Below, in pieces: positions 5,945 through 14,796 of a stretch of DNA of 19,132 bases. Within the stretch, counting starts at the first letter, position 1, and every line of letters begins with the position of its first letter. The position numbers were made by a program, and so were the translations under genes. Under the pieces are notes generated by a model that saw only the letters and a program-made list of their open reading frames with translations, was not told the DNA's origin and did no database searches. The stretch comes from Beijerinckiaceae bacterium (GTDB lineage: Bacteria; Pseudomonadota; Alphaproteobacteria; Rhizobiales; Beijerinckiaceae): assembly GCA_947455285.1 (NCBI GenBank), contig CANGOK010000026.1, positions 1 through 19,132 of the forward strand, written 5' to 3'.

Positions 5945-8900
5945 TTAGCTGGCGGCCTGGCTCGCAGGACCGCTTTCGCCAATGAGGCCTTCGGGCGCCG
6001 GCTTACGCTTCGAGCGGCCGGACAGATAGGTGTCGACCTTGTCGAGGTAGTAGTAGACGACAGGCGTGATGTAGAGCGTCAGGATCTGCGACAGGCACAG
6101 ACCGCCCACGATGGCGATGCCCAGCGGTTGGCGAAGCTCCGCGCCCGCGCCCGCGCCGACGGCGATGGGCACGGCGCCGAGGATCGCTGCCAGCGTCGTC
6201 ATGATGATTGGGCGGAAACGGATGATCGCAGCCTCGCGGATCGCAGGCAGAGCCTCGACGCCTTCGTTTCTTCGTTCGATGGCGAAGTCGATCATCATGA
6301 TCGCGTTTTTCTTCACGATGCCGACCAGCAGCAGAATGCCGATGATGGCGATGACCGAGAGGTCCATCCCGTACCACCACAGCGCCAGCAGCGCGCCCAG
6401 ACCCGCCGAGGGCAGGCCCGAGAGAATGGTGATCGGGTGGATGTAGCTCTCATAGAGCACGCCCAGCACGATGTAGATGGTCAGCACCGCCGCGAGGATC
6501 AGCGGCACCTGGCCCTTTTGCGCGTCCTGGAAGAGGGCGGCGGAGCCGGTGAAGCTGGTCGAGATCGAGGGCGGAAGTTGCAGTTCCGCCTCAATGCGAC
6601 GGATCGCCTCCACAGCCTCGCCGATGGCCGTGCCTGGCGCGGTGTTGAAGGAGAGCGTGACCGAGGGTTGCTGGGACTGGCGGTTGATCCAAAGCGGCCC
6701 CACCGAGCGGCTGATGGTCGCGACCTGCTCAAGCGGGATGATCGGCGCCGAAGAGGCGCCGCCGGACGAGCCGCCTGCTCCCGCAGCAGCGCCGCCGCCA
6801 CCCGTTCCCGCGCGGATGAAGACGCGGGTGAGGGCGGATGGATCGTCCTGGAAGCTGTGGCCGGTTTCGAGGATCACCTGATAGTCGGCAGCTTGGGTGA
6901 AGATCGTCGAGATCTGGCGGCTGCCATAGGCGTTGTAGAGCGCCACGCGCACCTGATCGGAGGTCAGGCCGAAGGCGGCGGCCTTTTCCTTGTCGATGTC
7001 GATGCGCATCTCGGGATTGGTGATCTTCAGATCGCTGGTGGTGTCGCGCAGTTGCGGCAGCGCCTGCATCTTTAGCAGCATCTCGGGCGCGACGTCATAT
7101 AGGCCCTTAATGTCGCTTGACTGCATTGTGTACTGGTAGGGCGCACGCGATGCGCGGCCGCCGTTCAGATTGAGATTCTGCACCGGCTGGAACACGGCGT
7201 TGATGCCGGGAACCGAGGTCGCTGCGCGGCGCAGGCGCGCGATAACGTCAGCGATGGGCGCGCGTTCCGACTTCGGCTTCAGCGCGACGAAGATGCTGCC
7301 CTGATTGGTGCCGCCCGCGCCCACCGAAGAGGTGATGTAGTCGACAGCAGGATCCATGCGGATGAGACGCGAGATCTCCTTCTGGCGTTCAGCCATGGCC
7401 GGGAAGGCGATGTCGGAAGCCGCTTCCGTCGAGCCGGAAATGAAGCCTGTGTCCTCGATGGGGAAGAAGCCCTTCGGGATCCACGCGAACATCCAGATCG
7501 TCACGCCAAAGGTAAGGAAAGTCACGGCGAGCATGGTCAGGCGCCAGTTGAGCACCACGTCGAGGGTGACGCGATAGCCTTCCGTCACGCCGTCAATGAC
7601 GCCATCGACGATGCGCCAGAACAGGTTGGTATTGGCATTGTGATCGACGGGCTTGAGAAGGCGCGCGCAGAGCATGGGCGTCAGCGTCAGCGAGACGAAG
7701 CCTGACACCAGAATGGCGCAGGAGATCGTCACCGCGAATTCGCGGAACACGCGGCCCACGATGCCGCCCATGAGCAGCACAGGAATGAACACCGCAACCA
7801 GCGACAGGGTGATCGATATGATGGTGAAGCCGATTTCGCGCGAGCCTTTAAGTGCGGCTTCGAAGGGCTTCATTCCCTCTTCTATGTGGCGAACGATGTT
7901 CTCGAGCATCACGATCGCGTCGTCGACCACGAAGCCCACCGCCAGCGTGATGGCGAGCAGTGAGATATTGTTGATCGAATAACCGAAGAGATACATGAAG
8001 GCGCAGGTGCCCACGAGGGACACGGGCAGGGCGAGCGAGGGGATCATCGTCGCCGCGAAGGACTTCAGGAACAGGAAGATCACGAGCACGACGAGGATGA
8101 TCGAAAGACCCAGCGTCTCCTTCACGTCGGCGACGGATTCGCGCACGGAGCGCGAGCGGTCATTGAGCACCGAAGCGGTGATCGAAGGGGGCAATTGCGC
8201 CTGATAGAGCGGCAGCTTTTCTCTGATCGAGTCCACGACCTGCACGGTGTTGGCGTCGGACTGGCGGAAAATCGCCAGCGCAATGCCGCGCTCGTCGCCC
8301 TTCCAGGCGGCGATCTGGTCGTTTTCGACGGCGTCATGGACCTTGGCGATTTCACTCAAGCGCACGGGCGCGCCGTTGCGCCATGCGACGACGATGGATT
8401 GGAAGTCCTCCGCCTTGGTCAGTTCTCCGGAAGCCTTGAGGGTGAGGTTCTTGTTTTCGCCGCGCAGTCTGCCCACAGGCGCGCTGGAGTTGGCTGCGAC
8501 GACGGCGTTGCGCACATCGTTCAGGGTCAGTCCGCGGGCGGCGGCGGCGTCAGGATCGGCCTCGATGCGGACTGCGAATTTCTGCTGGCCGAAGATCAGC
8601 ACCTGCGCGACGCCAGGGATCTGGGAGATCTGCTGGGCGAAGACCTGCTCGGCATAATCATTGGTGGTCGACAGCGGCATCGTTGGCGATGACAGCACCA
8701 GCACGAGCACGGGCGCGTCCGCGGGATTGACCTTGCGGAAGCTCGGGGGCGCAGGCAGTTCGGCCGGCAGGCGGCGCAGGGTCGCAGTGATCATGGACTG
8801 AACGTCGAGGGCGGCGCCGTCGATGTTGCGGTCAAGATCGAACTGCATGGTGATGTTCGACCCGCCATTGGTCGAACGCGAGGTCATCAGATTGATGCCG

Positions 8901-9124
8901 GGAATGGTGGCGAAGGCGCGCTCAAGCGGCGCAACCACCGAGGTCGCCATCGTCTCGGGATTGGCGCCGGGAAGGCCGGTCGTCACAGAGATCGTCGGAA
9001 AGTCCACGCGCGGAAGGGCGGAGACCGGCAGTTTCATGTAGCCGAAGACGCCGAAGACAATGAACGACAGCATCAACAGCGTCGTCATCACCGGGCGGCG
9101 GATGCAGAGTTCTGGCAATGACAT
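5945..9124 (-). CDS. RND efflux transporter permease (HAE-1, MdtB/MdtC-like)
   Basis: A 1059-residue inner-membrane proton/drug antiporter subunit of normal family length. The N-terminus MSLPELCIRRPVMTTLLM contains the first transmembrane helix, followed by the porter domain start (LPVSALPRVDFPTISV). The proton-relay aspartates are D401 and D402 in AVGFVVDDAIVMLEN, equivalent to D407/D408 of AcrB. A second relay motif, GIVKKNAIMMID, lies near residue 935 and supplies the expected lysine. The VVDDAIVMLENI context is closest to the MdtB/MdtC branch. A low-complexity Gly/Ala/Ser stretch sits at about residues 770-792, before PLEQVATISRS. The start codon shares one base with the adaptor stop (TGATG), so the two are translated together. 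No outer-membrane channel or regulator gene is adjacent. Substrates cannot be predicted from the sequence. Confidence 0.95.
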   Translation of the reverse strand: MSLPELCIRRPVMTTLLMLSFIVFGVFGYMKLPVSALPRVDFPTISVTTGLPGANPETMATSVVAPLERAFATIPGINLMTSRSTNGGSNITMQFDLDRNIDGAALDVQSMITATLRRLPAELPAPPSFRKVNPADAPVLVLVLSSPTMPLSTTNDYAEQVFAQQISQIPGVAQVLIFGQQKFAVRIEADPDAAAARGLTLNDVRNAVVAANSSAPVGRLRGENKNLTLKASGELTKAEDFQSIVVAWRNGAPVRLSEIAKVHDAVENDQIAAWKGDERGIALAIFRQSDANTVQVVDSIREKLPLYQAQLPPSITASVLNDRSRSVRESVADVKETLGLSIILVVLVIFLFLKSFAATMIPSLALPVSLVGTCAFMYLFGYSINNISLLAITLAVGFVVDDAIVMLENIVRHIEEGMKPFEAALKGSREIGFTIISITLSLVAVFIPVLLMGGIVGRVFREFAVTISCAILVSGFVSLTLTPMLCARLLKPVDHNANTNLFWRIVDGVIDGVTEGYRVTLDVVLNWRLTMLAVTFLTFGVTIWMFAWIPKGFFPIEDTGFISGSTEAASDIAFPAMAERQKEISRLIRMDPAVDYITSSVGAGGTNQGSIFVALKPKSERAPIADVIARLRRAATSVPGINAVFQPVQNLNLNGGRASRAPYQYTMQSSDIKGLYDVAPEMLLKMQALPQLRDTTSDLKITNPEMRIDIDKEKAAAFGLTSDQVRVALYNAYGSRQISTIFTQAADYQVILETGHSFQDDPSALTRVFIRAGTGGGGAAAGAGGSSGGASSAPIIPLEQVATISRSVGPLWINRQSQQPSVTLSFNTAPGTAIGEAVEAIRRIEAELQLPPSISTSFTGSAALFQDAQKGQVPLILAAVLTIYIVLGVLYESYIHPITILSGLPSAGLGALLALWWYGMDLSVIAIIGILLLVGIVKKNAIMMIDFAIERRNEGVEALPAIREAAIIRFRPIIMTTLAAILGAVPIAVGAGAGAELRQPLGIAIVGGLCLSQILTLYITPVVYYYLDKVDTYLSGRSKRKPAPEGLIGESGPASQAAS

Positions 9125-10368
9125 CAGATCGCACCCTTCTTCTCGATGCTTTCCTTGCGGATGTCGACACGCGATCCGTCGATCAACAGCAACGCGCCGT
9201 CGCTGACCACGGTCTCGCCGCCCTTCAATCCATCAAGGATGATGTCGCGGCCATCCTGGAAGCGGCCCACGCTCACCTGACGGGAGCGAGCGATTCCGTT
9301 TTCGACCGTGAAAACGAAATTGCCGGCCTGGCCTGACTGTGTGGCCGTGCGCGGGATCGAGACTACGTCGGCGTCGGTGCGCAGGGTCACGCGCACGTTG
9401 CAGAGTTGGCCCGGCCACAAAATGTCGTCTGCGTTATCGAAGAGGGCGCGCACCATGATCGTGCCGGTGGCGACGTCGATCGTATTGTCGAGAACTGAGA
9501 TCTTGCCCACCGCTGTGAGCTTGCCGCCTTGAGGCGTGGCGCGCACTTCGCCGCGGCCGGCCGCGATGGCCTCGCGCACGTCGGAGAGGGCGGTCTGGGG
9601 AATAGAGAAGGCCACATAGATCGGCGAGGTCTGGACGATGGTGGCGATGACGCCGGTGGCGGTGTTGTCGCCGGAGCGCACGATATTGCCGGCTTTGGCG
9701 CTGAACGTGCCGACGCGTCCGGTGATCGGGGCGACGAGCGTATACCAGCTGAGCTGCACTTTCTGGTTGTCCAGCAGGGCCTGGTCGGCCGCGAGAGACG
9801 CCTTGGTGGCGGCGACCTGCGTCTGTGCGTCGTCGGCCTTTGTCTGGGTGCCCGCGCCGCGTCCAAAGAGGTCGCTGCTGCGCACAGCGTCGCGCTGGGC
9901 CTGCTCGAGGGCGGCTTGATCCTTGGCGATGTTGGCTTCGGTCTGCTTGATCTGGGCCTCGATCTGGCGGGAATCGAGCTTCACCAGCACGTCGCCAGCC
10001 TTCACCTGGGCGCCGTCTCCGACGAAGATCTTCTCGATCTGCGCATCGATGCGGGTCTTGAGGGCGACGCTGGCCACCGGCTGCACGACGCCGACCGCGT
10101 CGAGGCGTACCGCCATCGGGCCACGCTGGACCGTATCGATATTGACGGGCACGGGCGGACGGGCGGCAATCGCGTTCGCGCGGGGGCCTGATGATGCTGG
10201 CGCTTCTTTAGGCGCGGGGTTGGATCCGCCGAGGGCGGAGCGCAGGGATGCGGTTCGATCGGTCCAGCCGGGGAAGGCGCTTTCGAATGTTGAGGGCCAG
10301 TATACGCCTGCAATCATGCCAGCCGCGGCGAGCGCGGCGAGCGACAGTCCTTTGGTCCTGGTCGACAT
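9124..10368 (-). CDS. RND efflux periplasmic adaptor (HlyD/MdtA-like membrane fusion protein)
   Basis: A 414-residue adaptor. An N-terminal hydrophobic anchor (about 7-24) has no lipobox Cys, so it should be a membrane-anchored rather than lipidated adaptor. A Pro/Ala-rich linker (about 50-75) leads into the barrel-sandwich start (VALKTRIDAQIEKIFVGDGA). The lipoyl-like half GDVLVKLDSRQIEAQI, a coiled-coil hairpin rich in Ala/Gln/Lys (about 125-200), the second lipoyl half YTLVAPITGRVG, and beta-barrel and membrane-proximal domains follow. This protein links the permease to an outer-membrane TolC-type channel encoded elsewhere. A TTG lies directly before the ATG, but GAGGG at 10376-10380 is 7 bases from the ATG at 10368, which is therefore preferred. 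Confidence 0.93.
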   Translation of the reverse strand: MSTRTKGLSLAALAAAGMIAGVYWPSTFESAFPGWTDRTASLRSALGGSNPAPKEAPASSGPRANAIAARPPVPVNIDTVQRGPMAVRLDAVGVVQPVASVALKTRIDAQIEKIFVGDGAQVKAGDVLVKLDSRQIEAQIKQTEANIAKDQAALEQAQRDAVRSSDLFGRGAGTQTKADDAQTQVAATKASLAADQALLDNQKVQLSWYTLVAPITGRVGTFSAKAGNIVRSGDNTATGVIATIVQTSPIYVAFSIPQTALSDVREAIAAGRGEVRATPQGGKLTAVGKISVLDNTIDVATGTIMVRALFDNADDILWPGQLCNVRVTLRTDADVVSIPRTATQSGQAGNFVFTVENGIARSRQVSVGRFQDGRDIILDGLKGGETVVSDGALLLIDGSRVDIRKESIEKKGAI

Positions 10369-10717
10369 CAATCTTCCCTCTCGTCAGGCCTGCGCCGAGG
10401 CCCGTTATTTCTTCTATAGAGCACCAAATGGGCAAACGCACGAATCGGCCCCCCGCCTCCTCTGGATGCGTCAGACCGGCCCGAGCCCATACGTAAGGTC
10501 TATGGTGTACGTGCGCGCGCAAAAAGCAAGATGCAACCCGCCCGCGAAAGGGGCGGTGGCTTAGATTTTGGACATTAACCTTGCTTTGGACGCCTGCCCG
10601 GCGCATGGCGCTGCCCAATTTGCGCGGCATTGACCTTCCGGGGCGGGGGCCTAGTTGAGGCTGAGGGAGGACGATTCCGACGCTGCATGTTGGCGGCGGT
10701 AGCAGAGGAAGCCCCAA
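10369..10717. other. 349-bp divergent intergenic region, no gene seen
   Basis: This gap separates the minus-strand efflux operon from the plus-strand GT4-glucosidase pair, so promoters for both should lie here. Visible elements are weak. A TATAGA sequence on the minus strand (around 10415-10420) could be a -10 for the efflux operon. TTGACC at 10630-10635 could be a -35 for the GT4 gene, but its spacing to any -10 is poor. A GC-rich hairpin (CCGCCC 10538-10543 with GGGCGG 10551-10556) lies in the middle. I see no convincing operator, RNA gene or conserved short ORF. Confidence 0.5.
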
Positions 10718-11779
10718 ATGAAGATCGCACAAGTGGCTCCGCTTTATGAGGCGGTGCCGCCTCGGCTCTACGGCGGAACGGAGCGTATCGTCTCCTTTCT
10801 GAGCGACGCTCTGGTCGATCTTGGCCATGAGGTCACGCTGTTTTCGAGCGCCGATGCGGTGACCAAGGCTAAGCTTGTGCCCGTGCGCGATCAGGCGATT
10901 CGGCTAGATCCGGACCCGCTTCGCAGCGATCTCGCCGCCCATCTGGTTCAGATCAGCGAGGTGCGGCGGCGTCTCGCCCAGTTCGATGTGATCCATTTCC
11001 ATATCGATCTCCTGCATTTTCCCCTGTTCGAGGATGTCGCGGGGCGCACCGTGACGACGCTCCATGGCCGACAGGACCTGAAGGACCTTTCGGAGGCCTA
11101 TAGTTGCTGGCCCGCCTATCCGCTGGTGTCGATTTCGGACAACCAGCGAAAGCCTCTGATGTTGGGGAATTGGATTGAGACCGTTTATCACGGGGCGCCT
11201 GCGGACCTTTTCACGCCGCCGGTCCGTCCCAGGGGCGACTATCTCGCATTCATCGGCCGGATGTCCCCGGAGAAGCGGCCGGACCGCGCCATCGCCATCG
11301 CTCGCCAGGCGGGGATGAAACTGCGCATCGCCGCCAAGGTTGATCAGGCCGACATGGCTTATTTTCGCCAGACGGTCGAGCCGCTGCTGGGGGCGCCAGA
11401 CGTCGAGTTCATCGGTGAGATCGGCGACGCGGAGAAATCCGAATTCATCGGCCATGCAAAGGCGCTGCTCTTTCCGATCGATTGGCCTGAGCCTTTTGGT
11501 CTTGTGATGATCGAGGCCATGGCCTGTGGAACTCCGGTGATCGCCTGGAATTGTGGATCGGCCCCCGAGGTCGTCGACCATGGCGTGACCGGCTTTCTCG
11601 TCTCCAGCGAGAGTGAGGCGGTGGCTGCCGTCAAGGCTGCGGGAAGGCTTGATCGAACGTCGGTGCGGTCCGTCTTCGAAGCGCGTTTCTCCGCTTCGAC
11701 CATGGCCCGCAACTATGTCGACATTTACCAGCGCCTTACGGCGGGAGGCCGGAAGGCGGATGTTTTGCGCGTTGTTTAG
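10718..11779 (+). CDS. GT4 family glycosyltransferase
   Basis: A 353-residue retaining GT-B glycosyltransferase with no membrane segments. The N-terminal domain has the glycine-rich loop RLYGGTERIVSFL (16-28) and the TLHG turn (114-117). The nucleotide-sugar domain opens with FIGRMSPEKRPDRAI (178-192) and has the EX7E motif as E258 and E266 in EPFGLVMIEAMACGTPVI. It ends near the usual C-terminal helix. The acceptor and sugar donor are unknown. A purine-rich AGAGGAAG lies about 10 bases before the ATG. The next gene, an amylo-alpha-1,6-glucosidase, starts 15 bases after the stop on the same strand, so a joint role in synthesis and trimming of an alpha-glucan or osmoregulatory glycan is a reasonable inference. 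Confidence 0.9.
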   Translation: MKIAQVAPLYEAVPPRLYGGTERIVSFLSDALVDLGHEVTLFSSADAVTKAKLVPVRDQAIRLDPDPLRSDLAAHLVQISEVRRRLAQFDVIHFHIDLLHFPLFEDVAGRTVTTLHGRQDLKDLSEAYSCWPAYPLVSISDNQRKPLMLGNWIETVYHGAPADLFTPPVRPRGDYLAFIGRMSPEKRPDRAIAIARQAGMKLRIAAKVDQADMAYFRQTVEPLLGAPDVEFIGEIGDAEKSEFIGHAKALLFPIDWPEPFGLVMIEAMACGTPVIAWNCGSAPEVVDHGVTGFLVSSESEAVAAVKAAGRLDRTSVRSVFEARFSASTMARNYVDIYQRLTAGGRKADVLRVV

Positions 11780-11794
11780 GGGAGCTGACCTTCC

Positions 11795-13984
11795 ATGGAA
11801 GGCGAAAGCGCGACAGAAGACACAGAACATCTGACGCCCGGCTCCGCCGCGGGCGCGATCGAACTGGAAGAGACGACCCATGAGCCGCGCGTTCCCATGC
11901 GGCTCGTCGCCCTCAAGCACGGCGACACATTTATGGTCGCCGATTTCAATGGCGATGTGCTGGGGGAGGGAGACGGATTATTCCAAAATGACACGCGCCT
12001 GCTCTCGCGTTGGCGGCTGACGGTCGGGGGCAAGGCGCCTGTGCTGCTCAGCTCCTCGCTCAGTCAGGACAATGTGATCTTCACCTCCAACCTGACCAAC
12101 CGGCCCCTGCCGCCGCTAGGGGCGCAGTCGTTGAAGGAAGGGGTCATCCATATTGAGCGCAAGCGGCTGATCAATGCTGATCGCGTATATGAGCGCATCA
12201 CTTTCACCAATTTCGCCATGACCGCGACGGAAGTGCCTTTCGCGCTCGAATTCTGCGCGGATTTTCGCGACATGTTCGAGGTGCGCGGCATCAGCCGTCC
12301 GGCTCGCGGCATAATGCTTCCGGTGGAGATCAAGGCCTCGGATGTGAGGCTTTCCTACCGTGGTCTAGATGGCGTCGTGCGTGAGACGCACATCAGCTTT
12401 TCCGAGGAGCCTGCGGTTCTTACGGCCAATCGAGCGGCCTTTCAGCTCGCCTTGCCGCATAATGGGTCGCGCTGCGTCTATTTCGAAGTCGGCCCCCATC
12501 AGGAGACGCCAGATTGCGCCCGCTGGCGGGCTGCCGCCGCGCGGGGGCACTTCGGCATGCGCAGCCAGAGGCGACGTGGGGCGACGGTCCATTCGCGGGC
12601 GCGCATGTTCAATACCTGGATCGACAAATCGCGCGCCGATCTCGCCCTGCTCACCACCCAGCTGCCCACCGGGCCTTATCCCTATGCGGGCATTCCGTGG
12701 TTCTCGACCCCCTTCGGGCGCGACGCCATCATCACCGCCTTGCAGATGCTCTGGCTTGATCCTTCGCTGGCGCGCGGAGTGCTCAAATTCCTGTCGCGTC
12801 ATCAGGCGCAGGATCATTCACCCTTCCGCGACGCCGCGCCGGGCAAGATTATGCATGAGACGCGGCGCGGCGAGATGGCCGCCCTGCAGGAATTGCCCTT
12901 CGGCCTCTATTACGGCGGCGTCGACACAACCCCGCTTTTCGTCATGCTGGCAGGCGCCTATGCGGAGCGCACGGGCGATCTTTCCTTCATCGACGAAATC
13001 TGGCCGACGCTGGAGCGCGCCACCGCCTGGATCGAAAAAGAAGGCGATTCTGATGGCGACGGCCTGATCGATTACCTGCGCGGCGCGGAGACGGGGCTCG
13101 CCAATCAGGGGTGGAAGGACAGCAACGACTCCGTGTTTCATGCTGACGGAAGCGATCCAAAAGGAAGCATCGCCCTCGTCGAGGTGCAGGGCTATTGCTA
13201 CGCGGCGCTCATCGCCATGGCCACCATAGCCGAGCGGCGCAACCAGTTCGAACAGGCGGCCCGCTGGCAGCGCGCGGCCGAGCGGCTGCGGGGGCTGGTG
13301 GAGGAGCGCTTCTGGCTCGAAGACAAGAATTTCTACGCCCTTGCGGTGGACGGATCAGGCCGCCCCTGCGCGGTGCGATCCTCCAACCCGGGGCACCTTC
13401 TTTATACGGGCCTGCCAAGCGCCCATCGCGCGCGGCATATCATCAACCAATTGCAGGAGCCGGATTTCGCGTCGGGCTGGGGCATCCGCACGCTCGCTGT
13501 GGGCGAGGCGCGCTACAATCCGATGTCCTATCACAATGGCTCCGTTTGGCCCCATGACAGCGCGCTCTGCGTGGCCGGCATGGCGCGTTATGGCGAACGG
13601 GCGGCCGTGGTTCGGATGATGGGCGACATGTTCGATACGGCTGTGCGTTTTGACATGCGCCTGCCCGAACTCTTCTGCGGTTTCCAGCGTGGTGCAGGCG
13701 AGGGGCCGGTCGCCTATCCGGTCGCCTGCCTGCCGCAGGCATGGGCCTCGGGCTCAGTCTTCATGCTGTTGCAGTCGTGCCTCGGGCTGCGGATCGACGG
13801 CTACCGAGGCGCAGTCCATATCAATCGCGCGCGCCTGCCACCCGATGTGGATGAACTCGTGATCAAGGGGCTTCTCGTCGGTCATCGCCAGATCGACCTC
13901 ACCTTCCATCGCGTGGGAAATGGCGTGGTGGCCTATTCCGACGATTTCTTCGACGGTTCGATCCCGGTGCTGCAGCACGCCTAA
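11795..13984 (+). CDS. Amylo-alpha-1,6-glucosidase / glycogen debranching-type enzyme
   Basis: A 729-residue protein. The N-terminal beta-rich domain (about 35-240) is of the GDE_N_bis type, recognised from DTFMVADFNGDV (44-55) and GLFQNDTRLLSRW (61-73). It is followed by an (alpha/alpha)6 catalytic barrel with WFSTPFGRDAIIT (302-314), GWKDSND (439-445) and YNPMSYHNGSVWPHDS (574-589), the acidic and aromatic motifs of the GH133-like debranching glucosidases. The expected reaction is hydrolysis of alpha-1,6 branch glucose in glycogen-like glucans. No signal peptide is seen, so it should be cytoplasmic. GGGGAG upstream at a spacing of about 10 bases supports the start. It is probably co-transcribed with the GT4 gene. 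No glgA, glgB or glgP is present in the window, so a canonical glycogen operon is not supported. Confidence 0.92.
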   Translation: MEGESATEDTEHLTPGSAAGAIELEETTHEPRVPMRLVALKHGDTFMVADFNGDVLGEGDGLFQNDTRLLSRWRLTVGGKAPVLLSSSLSQDNVIFTSNLTNRPLPPLGAQSLKEGVIHIERKRLINADRVYERITFTNFAMTATEVPFALEFCADFRDMFEVRGISRPARGIMLPVEIKASDVRLSYRGLDGVVRETHISFSEEPAVLTANRAAFQLALPHNGSRCVYFEVGPHQETPDCARWRAAAARGHFGMRSQRRRGATVHSRARMFNTWIDKSRADLALLTTQLPTGPYPYAGIPWFSTPFGRDAIITALQMLWLDPSLARGVLKFLSRHQAQDHSPFRDAAPGKIMHETRRGEMAALQELPFGLYYGGVDTTPLFVMLAGAYAERTGDLSFIDEIWPTLERATAWIEKEGDSDGDGLIDYLRGAETGLANQGWKDSNDSVFHADGSDPKGSIALVEVQGYCYAALIAMATIAERRNQFEQAARWQRAAERLRGLVEERFWLEDKNFYALAVDGSGRPCAVRSSNPGHLLYTGLPSAHRARHIINQLQEPDFASGWGIRTLAVGEARYNPMSYHNGSVWPHDSALCVAGMARYGERAAVVRMMGDMFDTAVRFDMRLPELFCGFQRGAGEGPVAYPVACLPQAWASGSVFMLLQSCLGLRIDGYRGAVHINRARLPPDVDELVIKGLLVGHRQIDLTFHRVGNGVVAYSDDFFDGSIPVLQHA

Positions 13985-14005
13985 GAATGTGCGTTGCCTC
14001 GCAAA

Positions 14006-14145
14006 TCCCCTCCCCCTTGTGGGGAGGGGTGGGGGTCGTGAGGCCTTAGCAGGTGAACATCCTTTGCAACCGCACTCGCGATCAGCATGCGCAGACCCCC
14101 ACCCCGTCCGCTGGCGCGGCCGACCCTCCCCTCAAAGGGGAGGGT
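14006..14145. repeat. Composite palindromic repeat, copy 1
   Basis: An intergenic element between the converging debranching-enzyme and DUF423 genes. Outer hairpins are CCCCTCCCC / GGGGAGGGG (14007-14029) and CCCTCCCCT / AGGGGAGGG (14124-14144, loop CAA). Between them, GGGGTGGGGGTC (14026-14037) pairs perfectly with GACCCCCACCCC (14094-14105). Long sequence blocks are shared with copy 2 near the right end of the window. It ends 2 bases before the DUF423 stop and may also act as a bidirectional terminator or RNA stabiliser. Confidence 0.85.
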
Positions 14146-14147
14146 AA

Positions 14148-14510
14148 TCAACGGAGGCGCCGTCCCATGAAGGCCGCGACGGCCAGCCACAGCCAGCCCG
14201 CGATCAGGATCATCCCGCCCGTCGGGGCGGCCATGCGCCAGAGGGTCTCGCCGCTGATGGCGCGCATGGAAATGTCGCCCGAGAAGAGAACAGCGCCGAT
14301 CACCAGCAGGCTGGCCGCCTGCAAAAGACCCCGCCGCGTCTGCGCGCTAGCGCAAAGGCCTGCGACGGCGGCTGCGTGAATCATCAGGAAAGTCGCTGCG
14401 GTCACGAGATTGGCGCCGCCATCCGCATGGGCGGCGTAGGCCGAGAGCGCGACGCCGGCCGCGCCCATGAGGCCTGCGAGGCTGAGAAGGAGGGCCGACC
14501 AGATCGCCAT
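14148..14510 (-). CDS. DUF423 family membrane protein
   Basis: A 120-residue, highly hydrophobic protein with four predicted membrane helices. Family landmarks are the start WSALLLSLAGLMGAAGVALS, AYAAHA (about 23-28), the FLMIHAAAVAGL helix, LFSGDISMRAISG (about 76-88) and APTGGMILIAGWLWL near the end. This matches the YgdD/DUF423 family, whose function is not established. The ATG shares one base with the upstream DUF2842 stop (TGATG), which fixes the start and implies co-translation. The frame runs open far upstream, but that part is antisense to ctaA and is not coding. The stop lies at the edge of the palindromic repeat. Confidence 0.88.
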   Translation of the reverse strand: MAIWSALLLSLAGLMGAAGVALSAYAAHADGGANLVTAATFLMIHAAAVAGLCASAQTRRGLLQAASLLVIGAVLFSGDISMRAISGETLWRMAAPTGGMILIAGWLWLAVAAFMGRRLR

Positions 14511-14731
14511 CAGGGCTGCTCCTCCTGCTTGCCGCCTTCCATCCATTTGATCAGCGGCAGCATGGGCAGCACCCAGGCCATGCCCACCAGCACATAATAG
14601 AGCCCGCGCAGTAGGTCGGGCGCCTCCTGTACTGGGCGAGACTGGGCGATCGCCATGGCGATGAGGGCGTAGACCATCACGAAAGCGACCATGACGACGG
14701 AGCCGATGAGTTTGCGTTGGCGGATGCGCAA
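14510..14731 (-). CDS. DUF2842 family small membrane protein
   Basis: A 73-residue protein with a basic N-terminus (MRIRQRKLIG) and two hydrophobic helices (about 11-30 and 43-62), typical of the alphaproteobacterial DUF2842 family of unknown function. The predicted start is a TTG at 14731. A strong AGGAGA Shine-Dalgarno lies 6 bases upstream, no in-frame ATG exists upstream, and the first internal Met (residue 14) would remove most of the first helix. It is divergent from ctaA, and the neighbourhood suggests but does not prove a link to cytochrome oxidase assembly. It overlaps DUF423 by one base. Confidence 0.85.
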   Translation of the reverse strand: MRIRQRKLIGSVVMVAFVMVYALIAMAIAQSRPVQEAPDLLRGLYYVLVGMAWVLPMLPLIKWMEGGKQEEQP

Positions 14732-14796
14732 GGGGCTCTCCTGATCGTGTGTGGGGTGCGACAGAGCGTCTGTGGACCCGGAATGACAAGAGGCTT

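Noticed and set aside
5864..7075. Plus-strand open frame of 403 codons
   Set aside because: It is antisense to the RND permease, and its Arg/Asp/Gly-rich, repeat-like composition is typical of a GC-bias shadow. No family motif or ribosome site was seen.
10630..10656. TTGACC with CTAGTT as a promoter for the first GT4 gene
   Set aside because: The 15-base spacing and poor -10 match make it unconvincing. It is mentioned only in the intergenic description.
10687..10749. Short 20-codon frame overlapping the start of the first GT4 gene
   Set aside because: It ends about 30 bases inside the GT4 gene without a coupling overlap, and has no ribosome site or sign of conservation.
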